This document shows positions 28,963 through 39,300 of a DNA stretch of 64,000 nucleotides, piece after piece; position 1 is the stretch's first letter, and each line of letters opens with the position of its first letter. Source of the stretch: G963667145 sp963667145 (GTDB lineage Bacteria > Cloacimonadota > Cloacimonadia > G963667145); contig OY762943.1 in the NCBI GenBank assembly GCA_963667145.1, positions 1,240,001 through 1,304,000 of the forward strand. Direction: 5' to 3'. The position numbers and the translations under genes were made by a program. The notes beneath the pieces are model-generated. The model saw nothing but the letters and a program-made list of their open reading frames with translations, did no database searches and had not been told where the DNA came from.

Positions 28963-29108
28963 AGTGGTCAGATTGAGCTTTCACGAGCTGATTTGACCAT
29001 TTTTTTCACAATTTACGTGAAAGTTCTAAGCAATCTCCCCATTTTTTTATAAACTTTCCTGTTACAAATCTTCAATTTAGGGTGGATACTTTTAGTGTGA
29101 ACTTTCCA
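27888..29108 (-). mobile_element. IS481-family insertion sequence inside a CRISPR repeat
   Basis: A 1221-bp element. Its ends are TGG...TAAAAGTATCCACCCT on the left and the inverted AGGGTGGATACTTTTA...CCA on the right, imperfect inverted repeats of about 30 bp ending in TG/CA. It is flanked by a 15-bp direct repeat of the target, ACTACTGTAGAATTG (27873-27887 and 29109-29123), which is part of the CRISPR repeat. IS481 elements are known for variable target duplications of up to about 15 bp. The single gene is a DDE transposase on the minus strand. Confidence 0.9.
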
Positions 29109-31681
29109 ACTACTGTAGAATTGAAACTTGACTGCACTTTCGACAACTCTATCCTCGTTCTCATATTTAAATTAGACTACTGTAGAATTGAAACTGACAT
29201 CACATTTATTAGGTTTAATTTTGGTCTATATTTAAATTAGACTACTGTAGAATTGAAACTCGTGCAGGTACGCTCTGATGACGCTGTCAGCAACTATTTA
29301 AATTAGACTACTGTAGAATTGAAACAAAGATAAATTAGAGGGTTTATATTGTGAGCTGGAATTTAAATTAGACTACTGTAGAATTGAAACAGATATGGCG
29401 TGAGCCTTTCTGACGCACAATCTGAAATTTAAATTAGACTACTGTAGAATTGAAACATGGAGATTAGGCTTGTGTCCGTAAACTCGAAGTATTTAAATTA
29501 GACTACTGTAGAATTGAAACTCGAACAAACCGCCTTTGTTGTTCACTCCAAGTAAATTTAAATTAGACTACTGTAGAATTGAAACTTGGTAAATTGTTGT
29601 AATTAAAAAATAGTGGCAAAAAATTTAAGTTAGACTACTGTAGAATTGAAACAATTTTCTTTGCCTTATTCGTCAATATTTTCAAGGATATTTAAATTAG
29701 ACTACTGTAGAATTGAAACACTTTTGTTGAATTATTCAAACCCTTGTCTTTATTATATTTAAATTAGACTACTGTAGAATTGAAACTTACAAGCTCCTTG
29801 AAATACTTCTGAATTGCATAACAATTTAAATTAGACTACTGTAGAATTGAAACTTTGTAGGTGCAAGTAGTTCGGCTCTTTCTTTGTCCGATTTAAATTA
29901 GACTACTGTAGAATTGAAACATGTTATTACCGTTACAAAGATGATGGAGGGAAAATACAATTTAAATTAGACTACTGTAGAATTGAAACTCGGCTGGCAT
30001 ATTGGTTGTATAGTCGATTGACAAAATTTAAATTAGACTACTGTAGAATTGAAACAAGGATTTGTAAAGATGGGTTGCTCTTATCCATTGGATTTAAATT
30101 AGACTACTGTAGAATTGAAACGGAGTAAAGTAAGTTTTGTCCCGACACGACCGTGATAATTTAAATTAGACTACTGTAGAATTGAAACTTGTGTGTATTC
30201 GTTCTTTTTTTGTCTCGTCAGCATTTAAATTAGACTACTGTAGAATTGAAACAAAATTTAAGAGGAGTATCATCGGTTAAACTGTTACCATTTAAATTAG
30301 ACTACTGTAGAATTGAAACTAACCCGAATATTGAGAGCGTTTGCCTCGGCTGGGAATTTAAATTAGACTACTGTAGAATTGAAACACGAAATTCTCAATT
30401 TGGTTTTGAATTGACTCCAAATTTAAATTAGACTACTGTAGAATTGAAACCTGCTTTTTGCTGATTGTTGTTTAGCTCCATCCAATTTAAATTAGACTAC
30501 TGTAGAATTGAAACATCACAATGAAGAATGTAAACGCTTTTGTCTTATTGCAATTTAAATTAGACTACTGTAGAATTGAAACTTAATAGGCTCAAAAACA
30601 ACTGCATTTCCTGAAGAATTTAAATTAGACTACTGTAGAATTGAAACTTTGCAGTGTTAACGATGTACATATCAAAAGAAGCCAATTTAAATTAGACTAC
30701 TGTAGAATTGAAACACAAAGAGGGAGTGGCACTTACATTTTTGTGGATTTTATTTAAATTAGACTACTGTAGAATTGAAACAGGAGCTTTATGATAATGC
30801 GATGGAAACAGCAAAGCATTTAAATTAGACTACTGTAGAATTGAAACAAAGAGTTTAGTCAACCTCTACCTGCTATAAAAGTATTTAAATTAGACTACTG
30901 TAGAATTGAAACCTCAACAATGAATGCGACAAACCCATATATGCCAAAATTTAAATTAGACTACTGTAGAATTGAAACTTTCGGCGGTATGAGCTTTATT
31001 CAAATGATTTACCCAATTTAAATTAGACTACTGTAGAATTGAAACCCCTAAAATAGCGGACTTGGTAGAAGAAAAAACAGAAATTTAAATTAGACTACTG
31101 TAGAATTGAAACATGCTTGAAAAAATTTATTTGATGTTTGGTGGGAAAATTTAAATTAGACTACTGTAGAATTGAAACATTTTAAGGCTTGAAAATGTGG
31201 GGATTTTTGTCAAATTTAAATTAGACTACTGTAGAATTGAAACGATATTTAGTAGGATTGATTCTTTATATAAGTTTGAATTTAAATTAGACTACTGTAG
31301 AATTGAAACTTTGCAGTGTTAACGATGTACATATCAAAAGAAGCCAATTTAAATTAGACTACTGTAGAATTGAAACTAAAATCTGTCGTATGCCCCCTCT
31401 TCAACTCCCATTATTTAAATTAGACTACTGTAGAATTGAAACACAAAGAGGGAGTGGCACTTACATTTTTGTGGATTTTATTTAAATTAGACTACTGTAG
31501 AATTGAAACCTTGGTATTTACAAAGTGGAGGTCAAAGGAAGTTGCAGAATTTAAATTAGACTACTGTAGAATTGAAACGGGTACTTGTCATTCTTGTAGC
31601 TCACAAAATACCGAGATTTAAATTAGACTACTGTAGAATTGAAACGTGCTTTACCTCCAAGTACATACTCCGCATGTTCCA

Positions 31682-32213
31682 ATTTAAATTAGACTACTGT
31701 AGAATTGAAACAATTTAACCTCAGAGACTTTCACATTCAGCAAATAGGATTTAAATTAGACTACTGTAGAATTGAAACCCGAAATAAACAATGCTGGTGT
31801 TGTTATTCAAAGTGAATTTAAATTAGACTACTGTAGAATTGAAACAGGAGCTTTATGATAATGCGATGGAAACAGCAAAGCATTTAAATTAGACTACTGT
31901 AGAATTGAAACATAGCATCCTTAATCTTTGCCAAATTACCATCAAGGATTTAAATTAGACTACTGTAGAATTGAAACAATTTAACCTCAGAGACTTTCAC
32001 ATTCAGCAAATAGGATTTAAATTAGACTACTGTAGAATTGAAGCCCGAAATAAACAATGCTGGTGTTGTTATTCAAAGTGAATTTAAATTAGACTACTGT
32101 AGAATTGAAACAGGAGCTTTATGATAATGCGATGGAAACAGCAAAGCATTTAAATTAGACTACTGTAGAATTGAAACAGAAAATTTTGGAGTTTTTTTCA
32201 TTTTTGGAAAGAG
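31682..32213 (+). repeat. three-spacer block duplication in the distal array
   Basis: Spacers beginning AATTTAACCTCAG, CCCGAAATAAAC and AGGAGCTTTATG occur in this order at 31712, 31779, 31846 and again at 31978, 32045, 32112. The blocks are 266 bp apart. The AGGAGCTTTATG spacer also occurs a third time at 30782. Confidence 0.93.
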
Positions 32214-32414
32214 ATTTAAATTAGACTACTGTAGAATTGAAACAAGCTATTCTTGGGGGAAATAAAATGAGTAAATGAATATTTAAATTAGACTACTGTA
32301 GAATTGAAACATTTTAAGGCTTGAAAATGTGGGGATTTTTGTCAAATTTAAATTAGACTACTGTAGAATTGAAACTATGAGAGATTTATAAAAAAATACG
32401 ACCGTCCAGAATTT

Positions 32415-32932
32415 GATAACGTCTCAAAGTTGGTGTAAATTTAAAAAGTAAAAAATGGTCACTTTTGCTCTTATGTTACAAAAAGTTAACACGAGGAGGC
32501 AAAAATGACCAACAACCATGATAAAAAACTTGAAGAATTTACAAATTTTGTCAAGGATGAAACGAGTAATAATTTAACAAAAATTTTGAAAACAGCTGTA
32601 CATCAACTGTTTCAAGCAGAATTAGAATCATATTTGAATGCTAAAAAATATGAGAGAAATCAGGAGCGAACAACTTATAGAAGTGGATTTAGAACTAGAA
32701 AACTTGCCACTAGTTTAGACGATGAGAAAAAATCATTTAGGATTTTTTCATAGTTGTGAAAGTTGTAATCTTCTAATTGGAGCAATTTTAGTTCAGCAAA
32801 ATGAGGATTGGCTTGAAGGACTAACCTATATGAGTATAATAAAAAAAGAGCCAACTTACGGAAAAAACTCAAGTTAGCAGAAAATTTTTAGAAATAATTA
32901 AAACATGAGAGAATTTACACCACAAATGAGAC
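32415..32932 (+). mobile_element. internally deleted IS256-family element near the array end
   Basis: About 515 bp between the last two CRISPR repeats. Ends are inverted: GTCTCAAAGTTGGTGTAAAT at 32421 against ATTTACACCACAAATGAGAC at 32913-32932, sharing GTCTCA and TGGTGTAAAT. Inside lie the two ends of a transposase gene with the middle missing. Exact outer borders and target duplication are unclear, and the surrounding spacer is longer than normal, so some array sequence was probably altered. Confidence 0.7.
32505..32877 (+). pseudogene. IS256-family transposase remnant
   Basis: The first 75 codons encode a Mutator/IS256 N-terminus (LTKILKTAVHQLFQAELESY, then AKKYERNQERTTYRSGFRTR). The frame then stops at 32753. 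In the next frame the family C-terminus appears (CNLLIGAILVQQNEDWLEGL, then TYMSI). About 300 residues, including the catalytic DDE core, are missing, and the frame is shifted. GAGGAGG precedes the ATG. It cannot transpose itself but could be moved by a full copy elsewhere. Confidence 0.8.
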
Positions 32933-32976
32933 TTGACTCCGATTTCATTTAAATTAGACTACTGTAGAATTGAAAC

Positions 32977-33313
32977 TATGGTTATACAAATAGAGATAGA
33001 TTATGCAAAGGATTTAGTTAACTTGAAAAGTTTTTTTTGGCTGTGAGACGCCCTCTACTGTAAGGCAACAAAAAAGGTCGCAATCCTTTAGGACTACGAC
33101 CCCAATTCCGGAGAAGAATTGAACCCTCTATAGTCAGTCAAAAAAAAGAGGGCTTTCTAATCAGTCTATCATCTTAGAGGGGAGAAAAGAAAATTCCCCT
33201 CAAACTATTTTGTTCATGGTTAAAAAGGTTTATAACTATAGATTGAATAAGCTAAAAACTATTTAACAAATTGTTGATTAGTGGAAAATAATTGCAAGAA
33301 AAAGTTTGATTTT
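32977..33313. other. intergenic region after the array, with hairpins and a tRNA-like scrap
   Basis: No gene is visible in these 340 bp. Two hairpins occur: 33076-33101, and GAGGGGA/TTCCCCTC at 33177-33201. Between them the minus strand reads GAGGGTTCAATTCTTCTC, which recalls a tRNA T-arm, and GATAGACTGATTAGAAAGC, which recalls a D-arm. The acceptor stem does not pair, so at most it is a decayed tRNA. Confidence 0.3.
33070..33101 (-). terminator. probable Rho-independent terminator (minus strand)
   Basis: On the minus strand GGTCGTAGTCC-TAAA-GGATTGCGACC forms an 11-bp stem with two G-U pairs, followed by TTTTTT. It lies about 210 bp after the stop of the minus-strand giant lipoprotein and could end its transcript. 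Confidence 0.55.
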
Positions 33314-36300
33314 TTAGTTAGAGAAAGCGGGTTTGTTTGCAAGTAACCAAGCATTTGCATTTGTGTCAAACCCAGGAGGTGTAGGGAGGAACTGAGTCCA
33401 TGTATTCCAGTTAATAAGATTTTGGTTGAAAATAGAAGCCCCGTTGAACATATATTCCATATTGTTTACTTTACTCAAATTCCAGTCACTAATATCTTGA
33501 TCGAAACCGCGAGCACCAGTAAACATCCAGCTCATATTTTCTACATTAGCAGTTTTTTCTTTCCAGTTGCCAATATTACCGTTGAATGCAGTGTTTCCGT
33601 AAAAGAGGCTACTCATGTCTTTTACATTGATTACATTCCATCCGCCGATGTCTTGATTGAAAGGAGTTTCTCTGAACATGGCTGCCATGGTGGTCACTTT
33701 GCCTACATCCCAGCTACTTATATCTTGGTTGAAGGAACTTGCTTGATAGAACATATAACTCATGTCATTTACATTGCTAGTTTTTGTTCCCCAGTTACCT
33801 ATGCTGTCGTTAAAAGCGGTTGCTCCGAAGAACATACCACACATAGTGGTATCGTTGCTTACATCCCAGTTACTAATTTTACCATTAAAAGAGGATGCAA
33901 ATTTAAACATACCGTCCATCGCTTTTACTTTGCTCACGTTCCAATTGTTAAGGTTTTGATTGAATGCTTTACAACATTTTATGGTATCATCACCGCCGAA
34001 CATATAACCCATGTCTTCTACGTTGCTAACATCCCAGCCACCAATTTCTTGGTTGAATGTGGTGTTTTCAAAGAACATATATCTCATATTTTTTACACTG
34101 CTCACTGTCCAGCCAGTAATATCTGCGTTGAAGGATTGAGCTCTGCAGAACATACTGGTCATATCTGTTACCTTGCTCACGTCCCAGCCACTAATGTCTC
34201 CATTAAAGGCTTTGGCATCTGTGAACATATTACTCATATTTGTTACGCTATCCACTTTCCAGTTGCTGAGGTCTTGATTGAATAGAGTATCGCCATAGAA
34301 CATAAAGCTCATGTCTTTTACTCTGCTTACATCCCAGTTGCTGATATTTTGGTCGAAGTTACCATTATCCTTAAACAATCTGCTCATATCCGTAATCTCG
34401 GAGGTGTTGACTTTTTCTACATTTTCGCCGTTTGCTATCTTTGTTCTGAGATCTTCTATGGTTATAGCAGGTATTGTCATCCTTATAGTGAAGTTGTTTC
34501 CAGTGCTGTCTCCGTTGGTGGTGTTCACAGCTATTGAACTAAGTGAAGTTGCTGTTGTTGCATCATAGTCAGTTGGCACGGTGAGTGCTACCGTATATGT
34601 TCCCGCCAAAAGTCCGCTGAAGGAGTATATGCCACGGTCGCCAGTAGTTGTGGTTTTATTGGAACTCCCGCTCAGAGTTATAGTTGCCCCCTTATAGGTA
34701 GCTCCAGTAACTGTGCTGACTTTGCCTGAGATGGAATAAGTTGGTGTCAGATTGAAGTTGTTGTTTGTGCTGTCGGCGTTGCTGACGGTGATAGATTTGG
34801 TGGTATCGTCAGCGATGTAACTATTAGGGATAGTTAGGGTTACGTTGTATGAGCCGTTTAGCACATTGAAAGCATAATCGCCGTTGGCATCTGTGGTGAC
34901 AGTGTCGTTGAAATCAACAATCGGAGAAGTATTAGAAGTTCCGCTCAATCTTAAGGTGTCGCTTCCGTGTCCTGTCACTTTTCCAGAGACGGTATGATAT
35001 TTCCATATGGCGAAATTTTTCCATGATATGTTGGAAGAAGTTAAACTGACAGATATAGTTGTTGTGGGGGCATAATATCCACTTGGAGTGGTGAGCCTTA
35101 CTTCGTATGAACCAGTAGTTGTTATTCCGCTGAATTTGTATGACCCGTCGCTTGCTGTGGTTGTGGTGGCAACGGAATCTTTTGAAACTCCTGGAACTAC
35201 AAAATACAACTTCAACGTAGCATTTTCATATTTTTCTCCAGTAGCTCCGTTAGACACTTCTCCTGAGATAAAGTAAGTTTGTGTTAGCGTGAAGTCGTTG
35301 CCAGTGCTGTCAGCTTCGTTTATGTCTATGTCTAATGTTGTGTCGTTGGCAATCCAATCTTCAGGAATATCTATGGTTACATGGTATTTTCCACTTACCA
35401 ATCCGTCGAAGGAGTAGTTTCCACTGACCCCTGTGAGAGTGGCAGAAGAGTCTCCGCTCAAGGTCAAAGTGACACCTCCATAGTTAAGGATAGATCCCTT
35501 GATGGAATAGGTCTTTTGTATAGTGAAGTTTTGCCCCGTGACGTTGTCATTGCTAATCGTGATGGAGAGCGTTGTGTCTTTCGTGAAGTAACCAGTCGGG
35601 TTAGTGAGTTTGACTGTGTAATCTCCTGTTACTAATCCGCTGAAGGAGTATGAGCCGTCGCCTATCGAGGTGGTAGAGGCGATGGAGTCTGCACTGGAGT
35701 TATACAAAGTCAGATATGCACCATCTGTGTAGTCGGAGGTGTTACTTCCGCTCAGGATGTTGACCTTGCCCAAGATGGAATAAGTTGGAATTAGCGTGAA
35801 GTCGTTGCCAGTGCTATCGGCATTATCTATGGGGATAGATTTGGTGGTATCGACAGCGATGTAGTTCTCGGGGATAGTCAGAGTTAGGTTATAGGTTCCG
35901 TTTATTGCTTTGAAAGAGTAGTTCCCATTTTCATCCGTAACTGTTGTATCAGCGAAGTCTGTGAGTATAGTAGTAGTTCCGCTCAATCTTACGGTGTCGT
36001 TTCCATGTCCCGTAACTTTGCCAGAGACGGTGTATTTTTTCCATAAGGTAAAGTTGATTGTTTTGTCATTAGAATAGATTATGGTTGTGGGAGCTGAGTC
36101 GGTAACAAAATAGTCGCTTGGAGTAGAGAGTGTTATTGTGTATGTGTTGCCAGTTGATGACCCTAATACTCCACTGAATTTGTATTCACCGTTGATGTCT
36201 GTGGTGGCAGTGGCGATTTGATTTCCGCCAAAGCTCAAGGTTAAGGTAGCGTTTGCAATTTTTTCATCGTTATTCGCTGGAGCAGTAACAGTTCCCGAGA

Positions 36301-39300
36301 TATTGTATGTCTGAGTCAGATTGAAGTTGTTGTTTGTGCTGTCGGCGTTGTTGACGGTGATAGATTTTGTGGTATCGTCAGCGATGTAGTTCTCGGGGAT
36401 AGTCAGAGTTAGGTCATATGTTCCGTTTATTGCTTTGAAGGAGTAGTTGCCACTGCCATCTGTAACTGTTGTATCAGCAAAGAATGTGCCTGCATTAGTA
36501 TTTCCGCTCAATCTTAAGGTGTCGTTGCTGTGTCCTGTGACCTTACCAGAGACGGTGTGATATTCCCAAATGGTGAAGTCTTGATTCGGTATATCACCAC
36601 TCAGTGAGGAGACGTTTATGGTAGTGTCGGCGGAATAGTAATTGCTTGGCGTCGAGAGAGTTACTGTGTAGTTTCCTGCCACTAATCCGCTGAAAAAGTA
36701 TGCACCATTCGTCGTTGGAATTGTTTTGTTCGCCGTCAAAGAGCCACCGCTTATCGTCACGTTGGCACTTCCCGTGAAGTTGCTACCGTTGAGCTTCACA
36801 TTCCCCGAGATGGAATAAATCGGAGTCAGATAGAAGTCTTTTGTTACATTGCCTCCGCTTATCGTTATTGTCGCCGTGGTGTCGTCAGCGATGTAGTTCT
36901 CGGGGATAGTCAGAGTTAGGTCATATGTTCCGTTTATTGCTTTGAAGGAGTAGTTGCCACTGCCATCTGTTACTGTTGTATCAGCAAAGAATGTGCCTGC
37001 ATTAGTATTTCCGCTCAATCTTATGGTGTCGCTTCCGTGTCCTGAGACCTTACCAGAGACGGTGTGGTATTCCCAAATGGTGAAGTCTTGATTCGGTATA
37101 TCACCACTCAGTGAGGAGACGTTTATGGTAGTGTCGGCGGAATAGTAATTGCTTGGCGTCGAGAGAGTTACTGTGTAGTTTCCTGCCACTAATCCGCTGA
37201 AAAAGTATGCACCATTCGTCGTTGGAATTGTTTTGTTCGTCGTCAAAGAGCCACCACTTATCGTCACATCGGCACTTCCAGTGAAGTTGCTACCGTCGAG
37301 CTTCACATTCCCTGAGATGGTGTAAGTCGGGGTTAGATTGAAGTTCTTGGCGACATCGCTTCCGCTTATAGTTATTGTCTCGATGGTATCGTCGGCAATG
37401 TAGTTCTCGGGGATAGTCAGAGTTAGGTCATATGTTCCGTTTATTGCTTTGAAGGAGTAGTTGCCACTGCCATCTGTTGCTGTTGTATCAGCAAAGAATG
37501 TGCCTGCATTAGTATTTCCGCTCAATCTTAAGGTGTCGTTGCTGTGTCCTGTGACCTTACCAGAGACGGTGTGATATTCCCAAATGGTGAAGTCTTGATT
37601 TGGTATATTGCCACTCAGCAAGGAGACGTTTATGGTAGTATTGGCGGAATAGTAACCGTTTGGTGTTGAGAGAGTTACTATGTAATTGCCTGCTTCCAAT
37701 CCGCTGAAGGAGTATGAGCCGTCGCTTGTCGAGGTGATAGAGGCGATGGAGTCTGCACTGGAGTTATACAAAGTCAGAGTTGCACCATTGTATGTTCCGC
37801 TCGGCGAGATGTTGACTTTACCCGAGATGGAATAAACTGGAGTTAGCTTAAAGTTTTTGGGAATAGGGCCCGTCACAGTGTATGTTTCTGTTGTGTCATC
37901 GGCAATGTAATTATCAGGGATTGTTAGAGTTATGGTATATGTGCTGTCTTTTATTAGCCCTGCGAATGTGTATGTTCCGCCGTTCCCATTTGGAGTTGCT
38001 TGATGCACTTGGTTGTTTGCGTAGTCGGTTAGAGTCACGGTAACAGTTTCACTGCTGTATCCAGTGATTGTTCCACCTATGGAATAAGTCGGAGCCAGCG
38101 TGAAGTCTTGATCTGGAGTGTTTGCACTCAGTGAGGAGATGTTTATGGTAGTGTTGGCACAATAGTAACCACTTGGTGTTGAGAGAGTTACGGTGTAATT
38201 TCCTGTCGTTAATCCGCTGAAGGAGTATGCACCATTCGTTGTTGTAATTGTTTTGTTCACCGTTAGAGAGCCACCGCTTATCGTCACATCTGCACTTCCC
38301 GTGAAGTTGCTTCCGTTGAGTTTAATATTCCCTGAGATGGTGTAAGTCGGAGTCAGATTGAAGTCTTTGGTTATATTGCCTCCGCTTATCGTTATTGTCT
38401 CGGTAGTATCGTCAGCAATGTATGTACTGGGGATAGTTAGCGTTAGAGTATAGTTTCCGTCTATTGCATTGAAGGAATAGTTGCCACTGCCATCTGTAAC
38501 TGTTGTGTCAGCGAAGACTGTGTTTGCATTAGTATTTCCGCTCAATCTTAAGGTGTCGTTGCTGTGCCCTGTGACCTTGCCAGAGACGGTGTGGTATTCC
38601 CAAATGGTGAAATTTTGCCCCGTGATGTTGGCATTGCTGATGGTAATGGAGAGAGTTGTGTCTTTTGAGAAGTATCCGCTCGGGTTAGTGAGCTTCACTG
38701 TGTAGTTCCCTGCCACTAATCCGATGAAGGAGTATGAGCCGTCGCTTGTCGAGGTGGTAGAGGCGATGGAGTTTGCACTGGAGTTATACAAAGTCAAAGT
38801 TGCACCGTTATTATATGATGCCCCGCTCGGCGAGATGTTGACAGCACCCGAGACAGTGTATGTTTTTTCCGTGATAGTGAAGTCGTTCCCCGTGCTGTCG
38901 GCATTGCTTAGTGTTACGGATTTTGTTGTAGTTGTGGCTGTGTAGTTGTTAGGAACTGTGAGTTTCACCGTGTAAGTGCCTGCCTCAATTCCTGCGAACG
39001 AATATGAACCATTGGCATCGGTAGTATCGCTCGACAAAGCTGTGGAGGAGGAATCGAAAAGAGTTAAAGTAGCATTTTGGTATTTGCTTCCTGTTGATGT
39101 TGTTACGTTTCCAGAAATTGTGTATGTTACTACAGTAATGGTAATGTCGTTGCCAGTAGTGTTGTTATTCTCCATCTTAACCGTGATGGTCTCAGTTTTG
39201 TCTTCTGGAAGTAAAACGGTTATGGTATAGTCTCCATTTTGGGTCACTGTAAAAGAGTATGACCCGTCTTCTCCAGCTACAATTGTGTCGATAGTGGGTC

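Larger units (their letters stand above)
29109..32976 (+). CRISPR. type I-B CRISPR array, leader-distal part
   Basis: The array resumes with the right half of the split repeat (29109-29127), then 49 repeats from 29165 to 32346, then a last one at 32947-32976 beyond the IS256 remnant. Two repeats carry a substitution: AAGT in place of AAAT at 29623, and GAAGC in place of GAAAC in the repeat at 32015. Decay at the far end from the leader is expected. With the proximal part the array has about 101 repeats and 100 spacer positions. At least seven spacers here are re-copies of others in this part. Confidence 0.97.

Noticed and set aside
25172..31621. Several 60-61 aa open frames in the CRISPR array repeating KLDYCRIET
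   Set aside because: They are translations of the repeats themselves, with spacer sequence in between; no ribosome sites or family features.
33422..34285. A 287-aa plus-strand open frame rich in Ile, Val and His
   Set aside because: It is antisense to the DUF285 repeats of the lipoprotein and simply mirrors their period.
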